A DNA stretch of 64,000 nt, from NCBI RefSeq assembly GCF_965279055.1, contig NZ_OZ257125.1:4402001-4466000 (forward strand), written 5' to 3'. This document shows positions 1-7,863 of the stretch, one piece after another. The stretch's first letter is position 1. Each line of letters begins with the position of its first letter. The position numbers and the translations under genes were made by a program. The notes beneath the pieces are model-generated. The model searched no databases. It was not told the origin of the DNA and worked only from the letters and a program-made list of their open reading frames with translations. Source of the stretch: Hydrocarboniphaga sp965279055. GTDB taxonomy: Bacteria > Pseudomonadota > Gammaproteobacteria > Nevskiales > Nevskiaceae.

Positions 1-84
1 GAGCTGCGCAAGCATGTGGCGCAGGTCGCAGATGTGGTGCACCGCTCGCTGGCGCAACAGCCGCAGGCGCTGGTAGTTTCCTGA
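1..84 (+). CDS. C-terminal end of an unidentified protein (5' truncated by window edge)
   Basis: An open frame from the first base reads 27 residues and ends in TGA at 82-84, finishing ...RSLAQQPQALVVS. It is hydrophilic then slightly hydrophobic and shows no motif I recognise. A short stem-loop follows at 97-113. The family cannot be judged from so little; the frame is credible mainly because it ends cleanly before the next gene. Confidence 0.4.
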   Translation, partial: ELRKHVAQVADVVHRSLAQQPQALVVS

Positions 85-96
85 CCGGGGATTCAA

Positions 97-113
97 GCGG
101 ACGCTTCGTCCGC
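97..113 (+). terminator. short stem-loop after the first gene
   Basis: GCGGACG (97-103) pairs with CGTCCGC (107-113) across a 3-base loop. There is no T-run after it, so it is at best a weak terminator of the gene ending at 84. Confidence 0.3.
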
Positions 114-135
114 GCGCGGTAACGGGGAATTGCAA

Positions 136-519
136 ATGTTTCGAGGACTGATCGCCGCGCTCGCGGCGGTTTCGCTGCTCGGCTGAACGTCGATGCAGGT
201 GATGGACAGGCCGGCTGCCTCGGCGCTGCAGCACCGGCTCAAGGTCGGTGAACAGGTCAGCGTGCTGACCACGACCCAGCATCACTACGACCTGAAAGTC
301 ACGTCGGTGGACGAGGCCTCCTTTGTCGGCCGCGACTCGTCCGACAAGGCCTGGTCGGTGCGCTACGACCAGATCGAGCAGCTCGAAACGCGGCAGTTCG
401 ACGGCTGGAAGACCGCCGGGCTGACCGCGGGCATCGTCGCTGTGCTGTATGTGCTGCTGCGGGTCGCCTTCCACAACCTCGACGACGATCTCGACGACGC
501 CTTCAGCGGCAAGAACTGA
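136..519 (+). pseudogene. small lipoprotein gene interrupted by TGA at the lipobox cysteine
   Basis: From ATG 136 the frame encodes a classic lipoprotein signal peptide (MFRGLIAALAAVSLLG) and then meets TGA at 184-186, exactly where the invariant lipobox cysteine (TGC/TGT) belongs. The frame reopens immediately and continues to 519 with a hydrophilic domain, a hydrophobic segment (about GLTAGIVAVLYVLL) and an acidic tail. The downstream part resembles the intact lipoprotein at 647-952 on the other strand: both carry VG-[ED]-x-V near the start of the domain and an ETR motif followed by DG near its end. Read literally the gene cannot make a lipoprotein. Internal ATG 193 would give a 108-residue protein without an export signal. 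A single-base sequencing error (TGC to TGA) is the main alternative. Confidence 0.7.
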
Positions 520-520
520 T

Positions 521-638
521 TCCCCTCTCCCTCCGGGAGAGGGGCTAGGGGTGAGGGACTCGCAGGCATCAAGCCGCTTTGCGCCGTCTGCACCCTCACC
601 CGACCCTTCGGGCCACCCTCTCCCGGAGGGAGAGGGAT
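521..638. repeat. inverted repeat rich in CCCTCTCCC / GGGAGAGGG
   Basis: Between two convergent genes, a block beginning TCCCCTCTCCCTCCGGGAGA recurs as its complement ending near 638, around a 60-base centre. Each arm is itself palindromic. A second member of this style lies at 18702-18810. The position between gene ends suggests a bidirectional terminator or a REP-like element. Confidence 0.65.
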
Positions 639-646
639 ACACCACC

Positions 647-952
647 TCAGAACAGGTTGCCGATGCGCTTGAACACGCCGTCCTTGTTCCTGGTTTCGAC
701 GGTGCTCATTTCGGCATAGGTGACGCGCACGCCTTCGCCGTACAGCGCCTTGTTGGTGATCTTGGTGATGACGAAACGATAGTGCTTGCCGGCCTTGCTG
801 TTGATGCTGACCTCGTCACCGACGTTGACGCCTTCGATCACCACGTCGGGCGAGGTCGCCTCGATCTGCTTGTGGCCGGCGCAGCCGGACAGCGTCACGG
901 CGAGCAGCGCGATCGCGATGGCGCGCGCGCAGAAATCAAACAGTTTTTTCAT
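647..952 (-). CDS. small lipoprotein, paralogue of the broken gene at 136-519
   Basis: 101 residues. The signal peptide ends in a lipobox LSGC with Cys24, so the product should be lipid-anchored in the envelope. The mature domain is a small beta-rich module (VGDEVSINSKAGKHY, then VRVTYAEMSTVETRNKDG). It ends ...KRIGNLF without a membrane segment, unlike its paralogue. The ATG at 952 is preceded by a good GGGAGC ribosome site; a longer open frame upstream is arginine-rich shadow. No function is known to me. The upstream thioesterase gene ends 25 bases away on the same strand. Confidence 0.75.
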   Translation of the reverse strand: MKKLFDFCARAIAIALLAVTLSGCAGHKQIEATSPDVVIEGVNVGDEVSINSKAGKHYRFVITKITNKALYGEGVRVTYAEMSTVETRNKDGVFKRIGNLF

Positions 953-977
953 TTGTGCCAGCTCCCTTTTTTCGTTG

Positions 978-1541
978 TCAGGCCGCAGGGCCGGTGGTGG
1001 TCGGCGTGCGCAGGCGCTTGACTGCCTCGGCATGCGCCAGCCGCGATTCGCGGCGCAGCTGCGCCTCGCCGAAGCGGCGGCGCTCCTGATCGGTTTCCAC
1101 GACCAGGGCCGGCACCGGCTGCGGCCGGCCGTCGGCATCCTGGGCGACGAAAGTCAGATACGCCGACAGGATATGCCGGCGCTCGGTGCCGGCGACGGTC
1201 TCGGCCTCGACGCGGCAGCCGACTTCCATCGACGAGTTCCAGGCGCGGTTCACGCAGGCGCTGAAAATCAGCACGTCGCCGCGGCGCGCGGGCTTGAGGA
1301 AATGCACGGCGTCGACACCGACGGTCGAGCAGATCGCGCCGGCATGGCGGTCGGCGACGACCGCGCACAACCGGTCCATCTGCGACATGATCAGGCCGCC
1401 GAACACAGTGTCGTTGTTGTTCAGATCGTTCGGAAAAATCATGTAGACCTGCTCGCGCACCGCCGAGTGCGCGCTGCGTCGCGAGGCCGGCAGCGAGGTG
1501 GCAGCCGGCGCGGAGTCGCTGGTGTTGTTGCGGTCGGTCAT
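978..1541 (-). CDS. acyl-CoA thioesterase, hot-dog fold
   Basis: 187 residues, predicted cytoplasmic enzyme hydrolysing acyl-CoA to free acid and CoA. The hot-dog signature is clear: FPNDLNNNDTVFGG at about residues 37-49 corresponds to the N/D...GxxFGG active-site helix region of the YciA/BFIT-type family, followed by VHFLKPARRGDVL and a C-terminal charged tail. The start at 1541 (MTDRNN) is chosen because translation further upstream is low-complexity; ATG at 1568 is possible. It lies about 50 bases downstream of the membrane protein at 1591-2649 and may be cotranscribed with it. Confidence 0.8.
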   Translation of the reverse strand: MTDRNNTSDSAPAATSLPASRRSAHSAVREQVYMIFPNDLNNNDTVFGGLIMSQMDRLCAVVADRHAGAICSTVGVDAVHFLKPARRGDVLIFSACVNRAWNSSMEVGCRVEAETVAGTERRHILSAYLTFVAQDADGRPQPVPALVVETDQERRRFGEAQLRRESRLAHAEAVKRLRTPTTTGPAA

Positions 1542-1590
1542 GCGGGCATCCGTGTCGGCCTGGCGCATTGTAGACGCGCCGTCGCCGCTG

Positions 1591-2649
1591 TCAGGAAGCC
1601 GGCTCCAGAAACACGGCGCCACCGGACTCGTCGGCCAGGCGCAGCTCGTAACGCGAGGCGTCGCCGTCGAGTACGCCCTCGCCGGACAAGGGCACGCGGC
1701 GGCCGTCGCGATACTCGGTGAAGCCGCTGAGCCGATAACGCGCGCCGTCGCGCGGCGCGCGCAGGCTGACCGAGCCGCTGCTGTTCGACGGTCCGAGATT
1801 CAAGGTCGCCGAGGCGCCGCCGTCGATGCTGATGCGCAACTGCTCGCGACGCTGATCCGGACCCAGCCGATCCTGCACCCGCAGGCTGGCCGTGCCACCG
1901 CTGCGGGTGTTGCCGATGCGATCGCTCGCACTGGATGCCGGCGCGATGCCGTATTGCTGCTGCAGCGCACAGACGCTGACGATGTCGCCGCCGCCGGCAT
2001 TGCGGCCACGGCTGCCCGCGAGCGAACGCGGTCGCGATGCGGGCCTGGGCGCGGCCGGCCTTGCAGCGCCCGGCTGATCGCAGTTGCACGCCGCTGGCGA
2101 TGCTGTGGGGGCGGCGGCGAGCCGCGTCGTCGGCGCGGCAGCCGGAGCCGCGGGCGCAGCGGTGACAGACGCGGGCGCGGCGGCGGCCGGCGCCGGTGCC
2201 GGCGTTGCGGGCGGCGCCGCAAGGGCCTGTGGCGCCGGTGCCGGAACCGGTTCGAGTGCCGGTGTCGGTGCCGCCGCGACCGGCTCGGCTTGCGGCATCG
2301 CCGGCAGCGAATTCGCGGTCGGCGGCAGCGACGGCCGCGGATGCTGGCGCGCCTCGCGCTCGGCGACTTCGGCCTCGTTCCACAAGGTGTCGGTCGGCCG
2401 GTCGCCGCGCGCGTCGGAATAGCGCGGCGCCGCGGCACTGGCGGTGCTCGGCGGGGCCTTGAACCAGCCCTGGTTCGTCGCCCAGCCGCCGAGGATCACC
2501 ACCAGGCCGACCACGGTCAGGCCGGCACGCACGCTGGGCGACAGCGGCTGCCATTTGCCGTCGGAGGGGCGCGGATGCGAGCCGACGATGCCGGCGACGA
2601 TCAGCAGCAGGCCCGCCAGTGTCGCAACCATGAGCAGAAGTGGGGTCAA
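1591..2649 (-). CDS. two-helix membrane protein with Ala/Pro-rich linker and C-terminal beta domain
   Basis: 352 residues. Two membrane helices occupy roughly residues 3-23 and 42-60. A long Ala/Pro/Thr-rich linker follows (about 105-215), then a domain of about 130 residues with SLRVQDRLG, LRISIDGGASATLNLG and SGFTEYRDGRRVPLSGEG. The topology suggests an inner-membrane anchor with a disordered spacer presenting a soluble beta-rich domain, probably in the periplasm. I do not recognise a named family. The linker creates long spurious frames on the opposite strand. Confidence 0.7.
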   Translation of the reverse strand: MTPLLLMVATLAGLLLIVAGIVGSHPRPSDGKWQPLSPSVRAGLTVVGLVVILGGWATNQGWFKAPPSTASAAAPRYSDARGDRPTDTLWNEAEVAEREARQHPRPSLPPTANSLPAMPQAEPVAAAPTPALEPVPAPAPQALAAPPATPAPAPAAAAPASVTAAPAAPAAAPTTRLAAAPTASPAACNCDQPGAARPAAPRPASRPRSLAGSRGRNAGGGDIVSVCALQQQYGIAPASSASDRIGNTRSGGTASLRVQDRLGPDQRREQLRISIDGGASATLNLGPSNSSGSVSLRAPRDGARYRLSGFTEYRDGRRVPLSGEGVLDGDASRYELRLADESGGAVFLEPAS

Positions 2650-2724
2650 GCCGTTTCCCGCGAAGGCAGTTCGCAGGAACTTATCGACTTAGCGAGTTTT
2701 AATCAAGCAAAAGTCACAACCCCG

Positions 2725-3030
2725 CTATTCCCCCTCGGGCTGCGGCAGGCGCGGCTCGCGGAAAACCGGGAAGCGAGCGGCGCGCACCTCGTTCCACGAC
2801 AGGAAGCCGCTGTGATCGGTGTCGACTCGGTTGAAGATGCGCAGCAGCGGCTCCAGCTCCGGCACGGCGGCGACTTCGGCGTGGTTGAGCTTGCCGTCGT
2901 GGTCGGTATCGGCGTCCTCGAACACCTTGAACTTGATCGGCGACCGATCGCGCTGCGGATCACTGGCGCAGGACGAGGCGAGCACCGCCAGCCATGCGGC
3001 GGCGAACAAGCGGGAAGGCAGGGTCGGCAT
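2725..3030 (-). CDS. EF-hand calcium-binding lipoprotein
   Basis: 101 residues. The signal peptide ends with a lipobox-like ASSC (Cys22). Two EF-hand loops are visible: DADTDHDGKLNHAE at about 39-52 and DTDHSGFLSWNE at about 70-81. Both have the D-x-D-x-[DS]-G...E ligand pattern expected to bind Ca2+. The protein is probably a small calcium-binding lipoprotein of the envelope. Nothing in the neighbourhood (the divergent kdp operon) assigns a specific role. Confidence 0.8.
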   Translation of the reverse strand: MPTLPSRLFAAAWLAVLASSCASDPQRDRSPIKFKVFEDADTDHDGKLNHAEVAAVPELEPLLRIFNRVDTDHSGFLSWNEVRAARFPVFREPRLPQPEGE

Positions 3031-3107
3031 TCGATCTGGAACGGACGAAGAAGGTCGCAGTGTACGACCTCGGCGCCGCGCTTCGGTGCGGTCGCCCCGC
3101 GATTATT

Positions 3108-3128
3108 TTTACGCGCCCTTTACGCGCC
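3108..3128 (+). promoter_or_regulatory. candidate KdpE-binding direct repeat upstream of kdpF
   Basis: TTTACGCGCC occurs twice, at 3108-3117 and 3119-3128, with an 11-base period (one helical turn). OmpR-family response regulators such as KdpE bind tandem half-sites with this spacing. It lies 75 bases before the kdpF start, between the divergent EF-hand lipoprotein and kdpF. The assignment is inferred from position and spacing. Confidence 0.5.
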
Positions 3129-3202
3129 GGCGGGCAAATTCGAATGGTGCCTTAGCGCACCCCGGCCGGACACTGCGCGCCTCTGATACGAGGCCCGCTC
3201 CA

Positions 3203-3292
3203 ATGACGATTGAAACCTGGTGCGGCGGCGTGATCGCCGTCGGCCTGCTCGCTTATCTGGTCTATGCACTGCTCAACGCAGAAAGGTTCTAG
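3203..3292 (+). CDS. kdpF: KdpF, small subunit of the K+-transporting ATPase
   Basis: 29 residues, essentially one membrane helix (GVIAVGLLAYLVYALLNAE). This is the typical KdpF peptide that associates with the KdpABC complex in the inner membrane. It starts at ATG 3203 and ends four bases before kdpA, which identifies it although it is too short for most gene callers. Being first in the operon, it marks where transcription and the candidate KdpE site should be. Confidence 0.9.
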   Translation: MTIETWCGGVIAVGLLAYLVYALLNAERF

Positions 3293-3295
3293 ACC

Positions 3296-5002
3296 ATGAC
3301 CATGCCGTTTGCCGACATGGTTCAGCTCGCCGCCTACGCGGCGGCGCTGATCCTGATCAGCCCGCTGGTCGGGCGTTACCTGCACGCCACGCTCGCGCCG
3401 GGCGGTGCGCGATTCAATATCGTCGAGCGCGCGATCTATCGTGTCTGCGGCGTCGACGAAACCCGCGAGCAGCACTGGAAGCAGTACCTCGGGGCGCTGC
3501 TGTCGGTGAACCTGGGCGGCTTTCTGCTGCTGCTGCTGATCCTGCTGTTCCAGGATCGCCTGCCGATGAACCCGGCCGCGCTGCCGGGCCTGTCCTGGCA
3601 CCTGGCGCTGAACACGGCGGTGAGTTTCGTCACCAACACCAACTGGCAGTCGTATGGCGGCGAGTCGACGATGTCGGTGTTCTCGCAGATGTGCGGGCTG
3701 ACGGTGCAGAACTTCCTGTCGCCGGCGACCGGCATCGCCGTCGTGCTGACCCTGATCCGCGGCTTCGCTCGCCGCGAGAGCAAGCGGCTCGGCAACTTCT
3801 ATGTCGACATGACGCGCTCGGTTTTGTGGGTGCTGCTGCCGATCTCGATCGTGTTCGCGCTGGTTCTGGTGTGGCAAGGCGTGCCGCAGACCTTCGACGC
3901 ATCCGTGACCGCGACGACGCTGGAAGGCGTGCAGCAGAACATCGCGACCGGCCCGGTGGCGTCGCAGGAAGCGATCAAGATACTCGGCACCAACGGCGGC
4001 GGCTTCTTCAATGCCAACTCGGCGCACCCTTTCGAAAACCCGACGCCGCTGACTAATTTCCTGCAGATGCTGTCCATCCTCGCACTGGCCGGCGGTCTGG
4101 TGTTCCTGTTCGGCCGCATGATCGAGGACCAGCGCCAGGCCTGGGCGATTTTCTGGGCGATGTTCATTCCGTTCGCCATCGCGGTTGGGCTTTGCTACTG
4201 GGCGGAACTGCAGGGCAATCCGTTCGCAGTGGCCAACGGCGTCGATCCCGCGCTGCACAACATGGAAGGCAAGGAAGTGCGCTTCGGCACGGTGAATTCC
4301 GCGCTGTTCGCGGTGATCACCACGGCCGCGAGCTGCGGCGCGGTCAACGCAATGCACGACAGCTTCACCGCGCTCGGCGGCATGGTGCCGATGGTGATGA
4401 TGAAGTTCGGCGAAGTGATTTTCGGCGGCGTCGGCAGCGGCCTCTACGGCATGCTGGTGTTCGCGATCCTGACGGTATTCGTCGCCGGCCTGATGGTCGG
4501 CCGCACGCCGGAATACCTGGGCAAGAAGATCGAGGCGCGCGAAGTGAAACTCGCGGTGTTCGCCGGCCTGCTGCCGATGCCGATCGGGTCGCTGGTGATC
4601 GGGGCGTTCGCGATTGCACTGCCGATCGGCCTCGCCGGCCTGCTGAATCCGGGGCCGCATGGCCTGTCGGAAATGCTCTACGCCTACACATCGGCGACCG
4701 CGAACAACGGCTCTGCGTTTGCGGGCCTGACGGCCAACGCGCCATTCCACGACGTGATGCTGGCGATCGCCATCTGGATCGGCCGCTACGGACCGATCAT
4801 TCCGATCCTGGCCATCGCCGGCTCGCTCGCCGCCAAGAAACGGGTGCCCGCATCGGCCGGCACGTTCCCGACGCACGGCGCGCTGTTCGTCGCGCTGCTG
4901 ATCGGCGTGATCGTCATCGTCGGCGCGCTGACCTACTTCCCGACACTCGCACTCGGGCCGGTCGCCGAGCACTTCTCGACGCTGGCCGGCCAGCAGTACT
5001 GA
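3296..5002 (+). CDS. kdpA: KdpA, K+-translocating subunit
   Basis: 568 residues, usual family length. It is the K+ channel-like subunit of the high-affinity KdpFABC pump in the inner membrane. The pore-loop motifs of its four pseudo-repeats are recognisable: TNTNWQSYGGES (113-124), GTNGGGFFNANSAHPFENPT (about 228-247), a TTAASCGAVNAMHDS segment, and TSATANNGSAF near residue 465. The gene follows kdpF by 3 bases. Unusually for this operon, 108 bases with a hairpin repeat separate it from kdpB. Confidence 0.97.
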   Translation: MTMPFADMVQLAAYAAALILISPLVGRYLHATLAPGGARFNIVERAIYRVCGVDETREQHWKQYLGALLSVNLGGFLLLLLILLFQDRLPMNPAALPGLSWHLALNTAVSFVTNTNWQSYGGESTMSVFSQMCGLTVQNFLSPATGIAVVLTLIRGFARRESKRLGNFYVDMTRSVLWVLLPISIVFALVLVWQGVPQTFDASVTATTLEGVQQNIATGPVASQEAIKILGTNGGGFFNANSAHPFENPTPLTNFLQMLSILALAGGLVFLFGRMIEDQRQAWAIFWAMFIPFAIAVGLCYWAELQGNPFAVANGVDPALHNMEGKEVRFGTVNSALFAVITTAASCGAVNAMHDSFTALGGMVPMVMMKFGEVIFGGVGSGLYGMLVFAILTVFVAGLMVGRTPEYLGKKIEAREVKLAVFAGLLPMPIGSLVIGAFAIALPIGLAGLLNPGPHGLSEMLYAYTSATANNGSAFAGLTANAPFHDVMLAIAIWIGRYGPIIPILAIAGSLAAKKRVPASAGTFPTHGALFVALLIGVIVIVGALTYFPTLALGPVAEHFSTLAGQQY

Positions 5003-5019
5003 ACGATCTCCTACCGCAA

Positions 5020-5087
5020 CTGTAGGAGCGGGCTTGCCCGCGACTGTGCTCTTCAAGGTCGAGTCGCGGGCAAGCCCGCTCCTACAG
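5020..5087. repeat. TGTAGGAGCGG hairpin repeat, subtype GGGCTTGCCC, inside the kdp operon
   Basis: Left arm CTGTAGGAGCGGGCTTGCCC... and its complement close a stem of about 25 bp around a loop of about 18 bases. Each arm contains its own mini-palindrome GCGGGC-tt-GCCCGC. It sits between kdpA and kdpB, where it could reduce or modulate downstream expression. Confidence 0.85.
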
Positions 5088-5110
5088 GTTCCGACATCAA
5101 GGTCACCGAA

Positions 5111-7165
5111 ATGAACGCCACCGTCACCGAAACAAAATCCAAGGACGCGCCGCTGTTGTCAGCGGAGCTGATCCGCCCCGCGATCCTCGAAGCCTTCACC
5201 AAGCTCGACCCGCGCCATCTGTTCCGCAACCCGGTGATGTTCATGACCGCGGTCGTCGCCGCCGTGTCGACGCTCGCCTCGTTCAACAGCGCGGCCGGCG
5301 CCCTCGGCCTGAACCTGCAGATCGCGCTGTGGCTGTGGTTCACCGTGATCTTCGCGAACTTCGCCGAGGCGCTGGCCGAAGGCCGCGGCAAGGCGCGCGC
5401 CGACGCATTGCGCGCCGCCCAGTCCGAGACCGAGGCACAGGTGATCGCCTCGCTGACCGATCGCAAGATCCAGAAAGTCTCCAGCCGCAGCCTGCGCAAG
5501 AACGATCTGGTGCTGGTCGAGGCCGGCCAGCTGATTCCCGGCGACGGCGAAGTCGTCGAAGGCATTGCGTCCGTCGACGAATCCGCGATCACCGGCGAAT
5601 CGGCGCCGGTGATTCGCGAATCCGGCTCCGACCGCAGCAATGTCACCGGCGGCACGCGCGTCGTGTCGGACCAGATCGTGGTGCGCATCGGCGCCGATCC
5701 GGGCGAGAGTTTTCTCGATCGCATGATCGCACTCGTCGAAGGCGCGCAGCGCCAGAAGACGCCGAACGAGATCGCGCTGACCGTGCTGCTGATCGGCCTG
5801 TCGATGATCTTCCTGCTGGTGGTCGCAACGCTGCCGGCCTGGGCTTCGTACGCGAAGATCACGCTGTCGGTGCCGCTGCTCGCGGCACTGCTGGTCACGC
5901 TGATTCCGACCACGATCGGCGGCCTGCTGTCGGCCATCGGCATCGCCGGCATGGATCGCCTGGTCAAGCGCAACGTCGTCGCCAAATCCGGCCGCGCGGT
6001 CGAAGCCGCCGGCGACGTCGACACCTTGCTGATCGACAAGACCGGCACGATCACGTTCGGCAATCGCCGTGCGACGCACCTGATCCCGGTCGGCGATGCG
6101 ACGCGCGAACAACTTGCGGAAGCCGCGCTGTACGCATCGCTCGCGGACGAGACGCCGGAAGGCAAATCCATCGTCGAGCTGATCCGCACGCAGAAGCTCG
6201 CAGAAGCCGATGCCGCGCAGATCGCGCGCTACATCGAGTTCTCCGCTTCGACGCGCCTGTCCGGCGCCGATCTTCACGACGGCGCCGCGGTACGCAAAGG
6301 CGCCGTCGACACCGTACTCAGGGACAGCGGCGTCAGCGCCGATGCCGAAACCACGCGCATCGTCGAGAAAATCGCGCGCGGCGGCGGTACGCCGCTCGCG
6401 GTGTCGCGCCAGGGCCCCAACGGCAAGACGATTCTCGGCATCATCGCCTTGTCCGACGTGGTCAAGCCGGGCATCAAGGCGCGCTTCGACGAACTGCGCC
6501 AGATGGGCATCCGCACGGTGATGATCACCGGCGACAACCCGCTGACGGCGGCGGCCATTGCGGCCGAAGCCGGCGTCGACGACTACCTCGCCGAGGCCAC
6601 GCCAGAGAACAAGCTAGAGCTGATCCGCAAGGCGCAAGCCGACGGCCGCCTGGTCGCGATGTGCGGCGACGGCAGCAACGATGCACCGGCGCTCGCGCAG
6701 GCCGACGTCGGTGTCGCGATGAACTCCGGAACGTCGGCGGCGCGCGAAGCGGCCAACCTGATCGATCTCGACAGCGATCCGACCAAGCTGATCGACGTGG
6801 TGCTCGTCGGCAAGCAGATGCTGATCTCGCGCGGCTCGCTGACCACGTTCTCGATCGCCAACGACGTCGCCAAGTATTTCGCGATCGTGCCGGCCATGTT
6901 CGTGACCGCGTATCCGGCGCTGCAAGCGCTGAACATCATGCAGTTGCAGACGCCCGGCAGCGCGGTGCTGTCGGCGGTGATCTTCAACGCGCTGATCATC
7001 GTCGCGCTGATTCCGCTGGCGCTGCGCGGCGTGGATTACAAACCCGCTGGCGCCTCGCAACTGCTCGCACGCAACCTCGGCATCTATGGTCTGGGCGGCA
7101 TCGTCGCACCCTTCATCGGCATCAAGCTGATCGATCTGGCCATCAACGCGCTCGGCTTCGTCTAA
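5111..7165 (+). CDS. kdpB: KdpB, P-type ATPase subunit of the K+ pump
   Basis: 684 residues. It hydrolyses ATP to drive K+ uptake through KdpA. P-type hallmarks are present: TGES at 161-164 (the actuator loop whose serine is an inhibitory phosphorylation site in E. coli), phosphorylated Asp309 in DKTGT, and the hinge motif GDGSNDAPAL. Membrane helices lie near residues 40-85, 222-275 and in the last 100 residues. kdpC follows 10 bases later. Length and motifs are all intact. Confidence 0.97.
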   Translation: MNATVTETKSKDAPLLSAELIRPAILEAFTKLDPRHLFRNPVMFMTAVVAAVSTLASFNSAAGALGLNLQIALWLWFTVIFANFAEALAEGRGKARADALRAAQSETEAQVIASLTDRKIQKVSSRSLRKNDLVLVEAGQLIPGDGEVVEGIASVDESAITGESAPVIRESGSDRSNVTGGTRVVSDQIVVRIGADPGESFLDRMIALVEGAQRQKTPNEIALTVLLIGLSMIFLLVVATLPAWASYAKITLSVPLLAALLVTLIPTTIGGLLSAIGIAGMDRLVKRNVVAKSGRAVEAAGDVDTLLIDKTGTITFGNRRATHLIPVGDATREQLAEAALYASLADETPEGKSIVELIRTQKLAEADAAQIARYIEFSASTRLSGADLHDGAAVRKGAVDTVLRDSGVSADAETTRIVEKIARGGGTPLAVSRQGPNGKTILGIIALSDVVKPGIKARFDELRQMGIRTVMITGDNPLTAAAIAAEAGVDDYLAEATPENKLELIRKAQADGRLVAMCGDGSNDAPALAQADVGVAMNSGTSAAREAANLIDLDSDPTKLIDVVLVGKQMLISRGSLTTFSIANDVAKYFAIVPAMFVTAYPALQALNIMQLQTPGSAVLSAVIFNALIIVALIPLALRGVDYKPAGASQLLARNLGIYGLGGIVAPFIGIKLIDLAINALGFV

Positions 7166-7175
7166 GGAAATCGCC

Positions 7176-7739
7176 ATGTTGACCTCATTACGCCAAGTCA
7201 CCGGATTCCTGCTGCTGATGTCGCTGATCACCGGCGTCGCGTATCCACTGATCGTCACCGCAGTGGCGCAGGCGGTTTTTCCCGCCCAGGCCAACAGCAG
7301 CCTGATCGAGCAGGACGGCAAGGTGGTCGGCTCGTCCCTGATCGCGCAGAGCTTTACCGGCGCCGGCTACTTCCACCCGCGTCCTTCCGCAGCCGGCACC
7401 AACGGCTACGACGCCAGCAGTTCCAGCGGCTCCAATTTCGGTGTCGCCACCAGCAGCAACAACGACGCGGTCGCCGCACGCGTCGCCGGCGTGAAGCACG
7501 ACAGCCAGGCCGTGCCGGCGGATCTGGTGATGGCCTCGGCCAGTGGGCTCGATCCGCACCTGTCGCCGGCCGCCGCGCGCTATCAGATCAACAGCGTCGC
7601 AGCCGCCCGCAAGCTGCCGGCCGAACGCGTCGCGGCGCTGGTCGACGCGCACACCCAGGGACGCCAGTTCGGCTTCCTCGGCGAGCCGCGCGTCAACGTG
7701 CTGGAACTGAATCTCGCGCTCGACGCGCTGCAGCCTTAG
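7176..7739 (+). CDS. kdpC: KdpC, K+-transporting ATPase C subunit
   Basis: 187 residues with one N-terminal membrane helix (about 10-32) and a periplasmic domain. It keeps the family pattern SLIAQSFTGAGYFHPRPSA (about 55-73), ASGLDPHLSPAAA and the C-terminal VNVLELNLALD. It stabilises the KdpFABC complex. The start is ten bases after kdpB. Two strong hairpins follow before kdpD. Confidence 0.95.
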   Translation: MLTSLRQVTGFLLLMSLITGVAYPLIVTAVAQAVFPAQANSSLIEQDGKVVGSSLIAQSFTGAGYFHPRPSAAGTNGYDASSSSGSNFGVATSSNNDAVAARVAGVKHDSQAVPADLVMASASGLDPHLSPAAARYQINSVAAARKLPAERVAALVDAHTQGRQFGFLGEPRVNVLELNLALDALQP

Positions 7740-7793
7740 GGAACCTCTGATCAAGTCCTGCGCGGCCGCGTGCAGGACTTGATCAGAGGTTCC
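7740..7793. terminator. perfect 22-bp inverted repeat after kdpC
   Basis: The 22 bases at 7740-7761 (GGAACCTCTGATCAAGTCCT...) are the exact complement of 7772-7793, around a 10-base loop GCGGCCGCGT. It begins one base after the kdpC stop. There is no T-run, but such a strong stem should at least attenuate readthrough from kdpFABC into kdpDE or protect the 3' end. It is a different sequence from the TGTAGGAGCGG family. Confidence 0.7.
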
Positions 7794-7798
7794 TTAGC

Positions 7799-7848
7799 TT
7801 GGGTGAGCGCAGCGGTCCCCACTGTTGGGATGGCTGCGCTCACCCCAA
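7799..7848. repeat. second inverted repeat before kdpD
   Basis: TTGGGTGAGCGCAGC (7799-7813) pairs with GCTGCGCTCACCCCAA (7833-7848) with one bulge, ending 15 bases before the chosen kdpD start. With the hairpin at 7740-7793 it fills the kdpC-kdpD gap, so kdpD must start after 7848. Confidence 0.65.
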
Positions 7849-7863
7849 CCTACAATGGCCGCC

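Noticed and set aside
184..186. Selenocysteine recoding of the lipobox TGA
   Set aside because: No selenoprotein family match, no obvious SECIS-like stem just downstream, and lipid modification needs cysteine. Mutation or sequencing error is simpler.
1498..3186. 562-codon plus-strand frame
   Set aside because: Opposes three minus-strand genes with recognisable domains; its composition is Arg/Gly/Ala noise.
3152..5056. 634-codon minus-strand frame opposite kdpA
   Set aside because: Arg/His/Gln-rich shadow of a conserved gene in high-GC DNA; no motif and no ribosome site.
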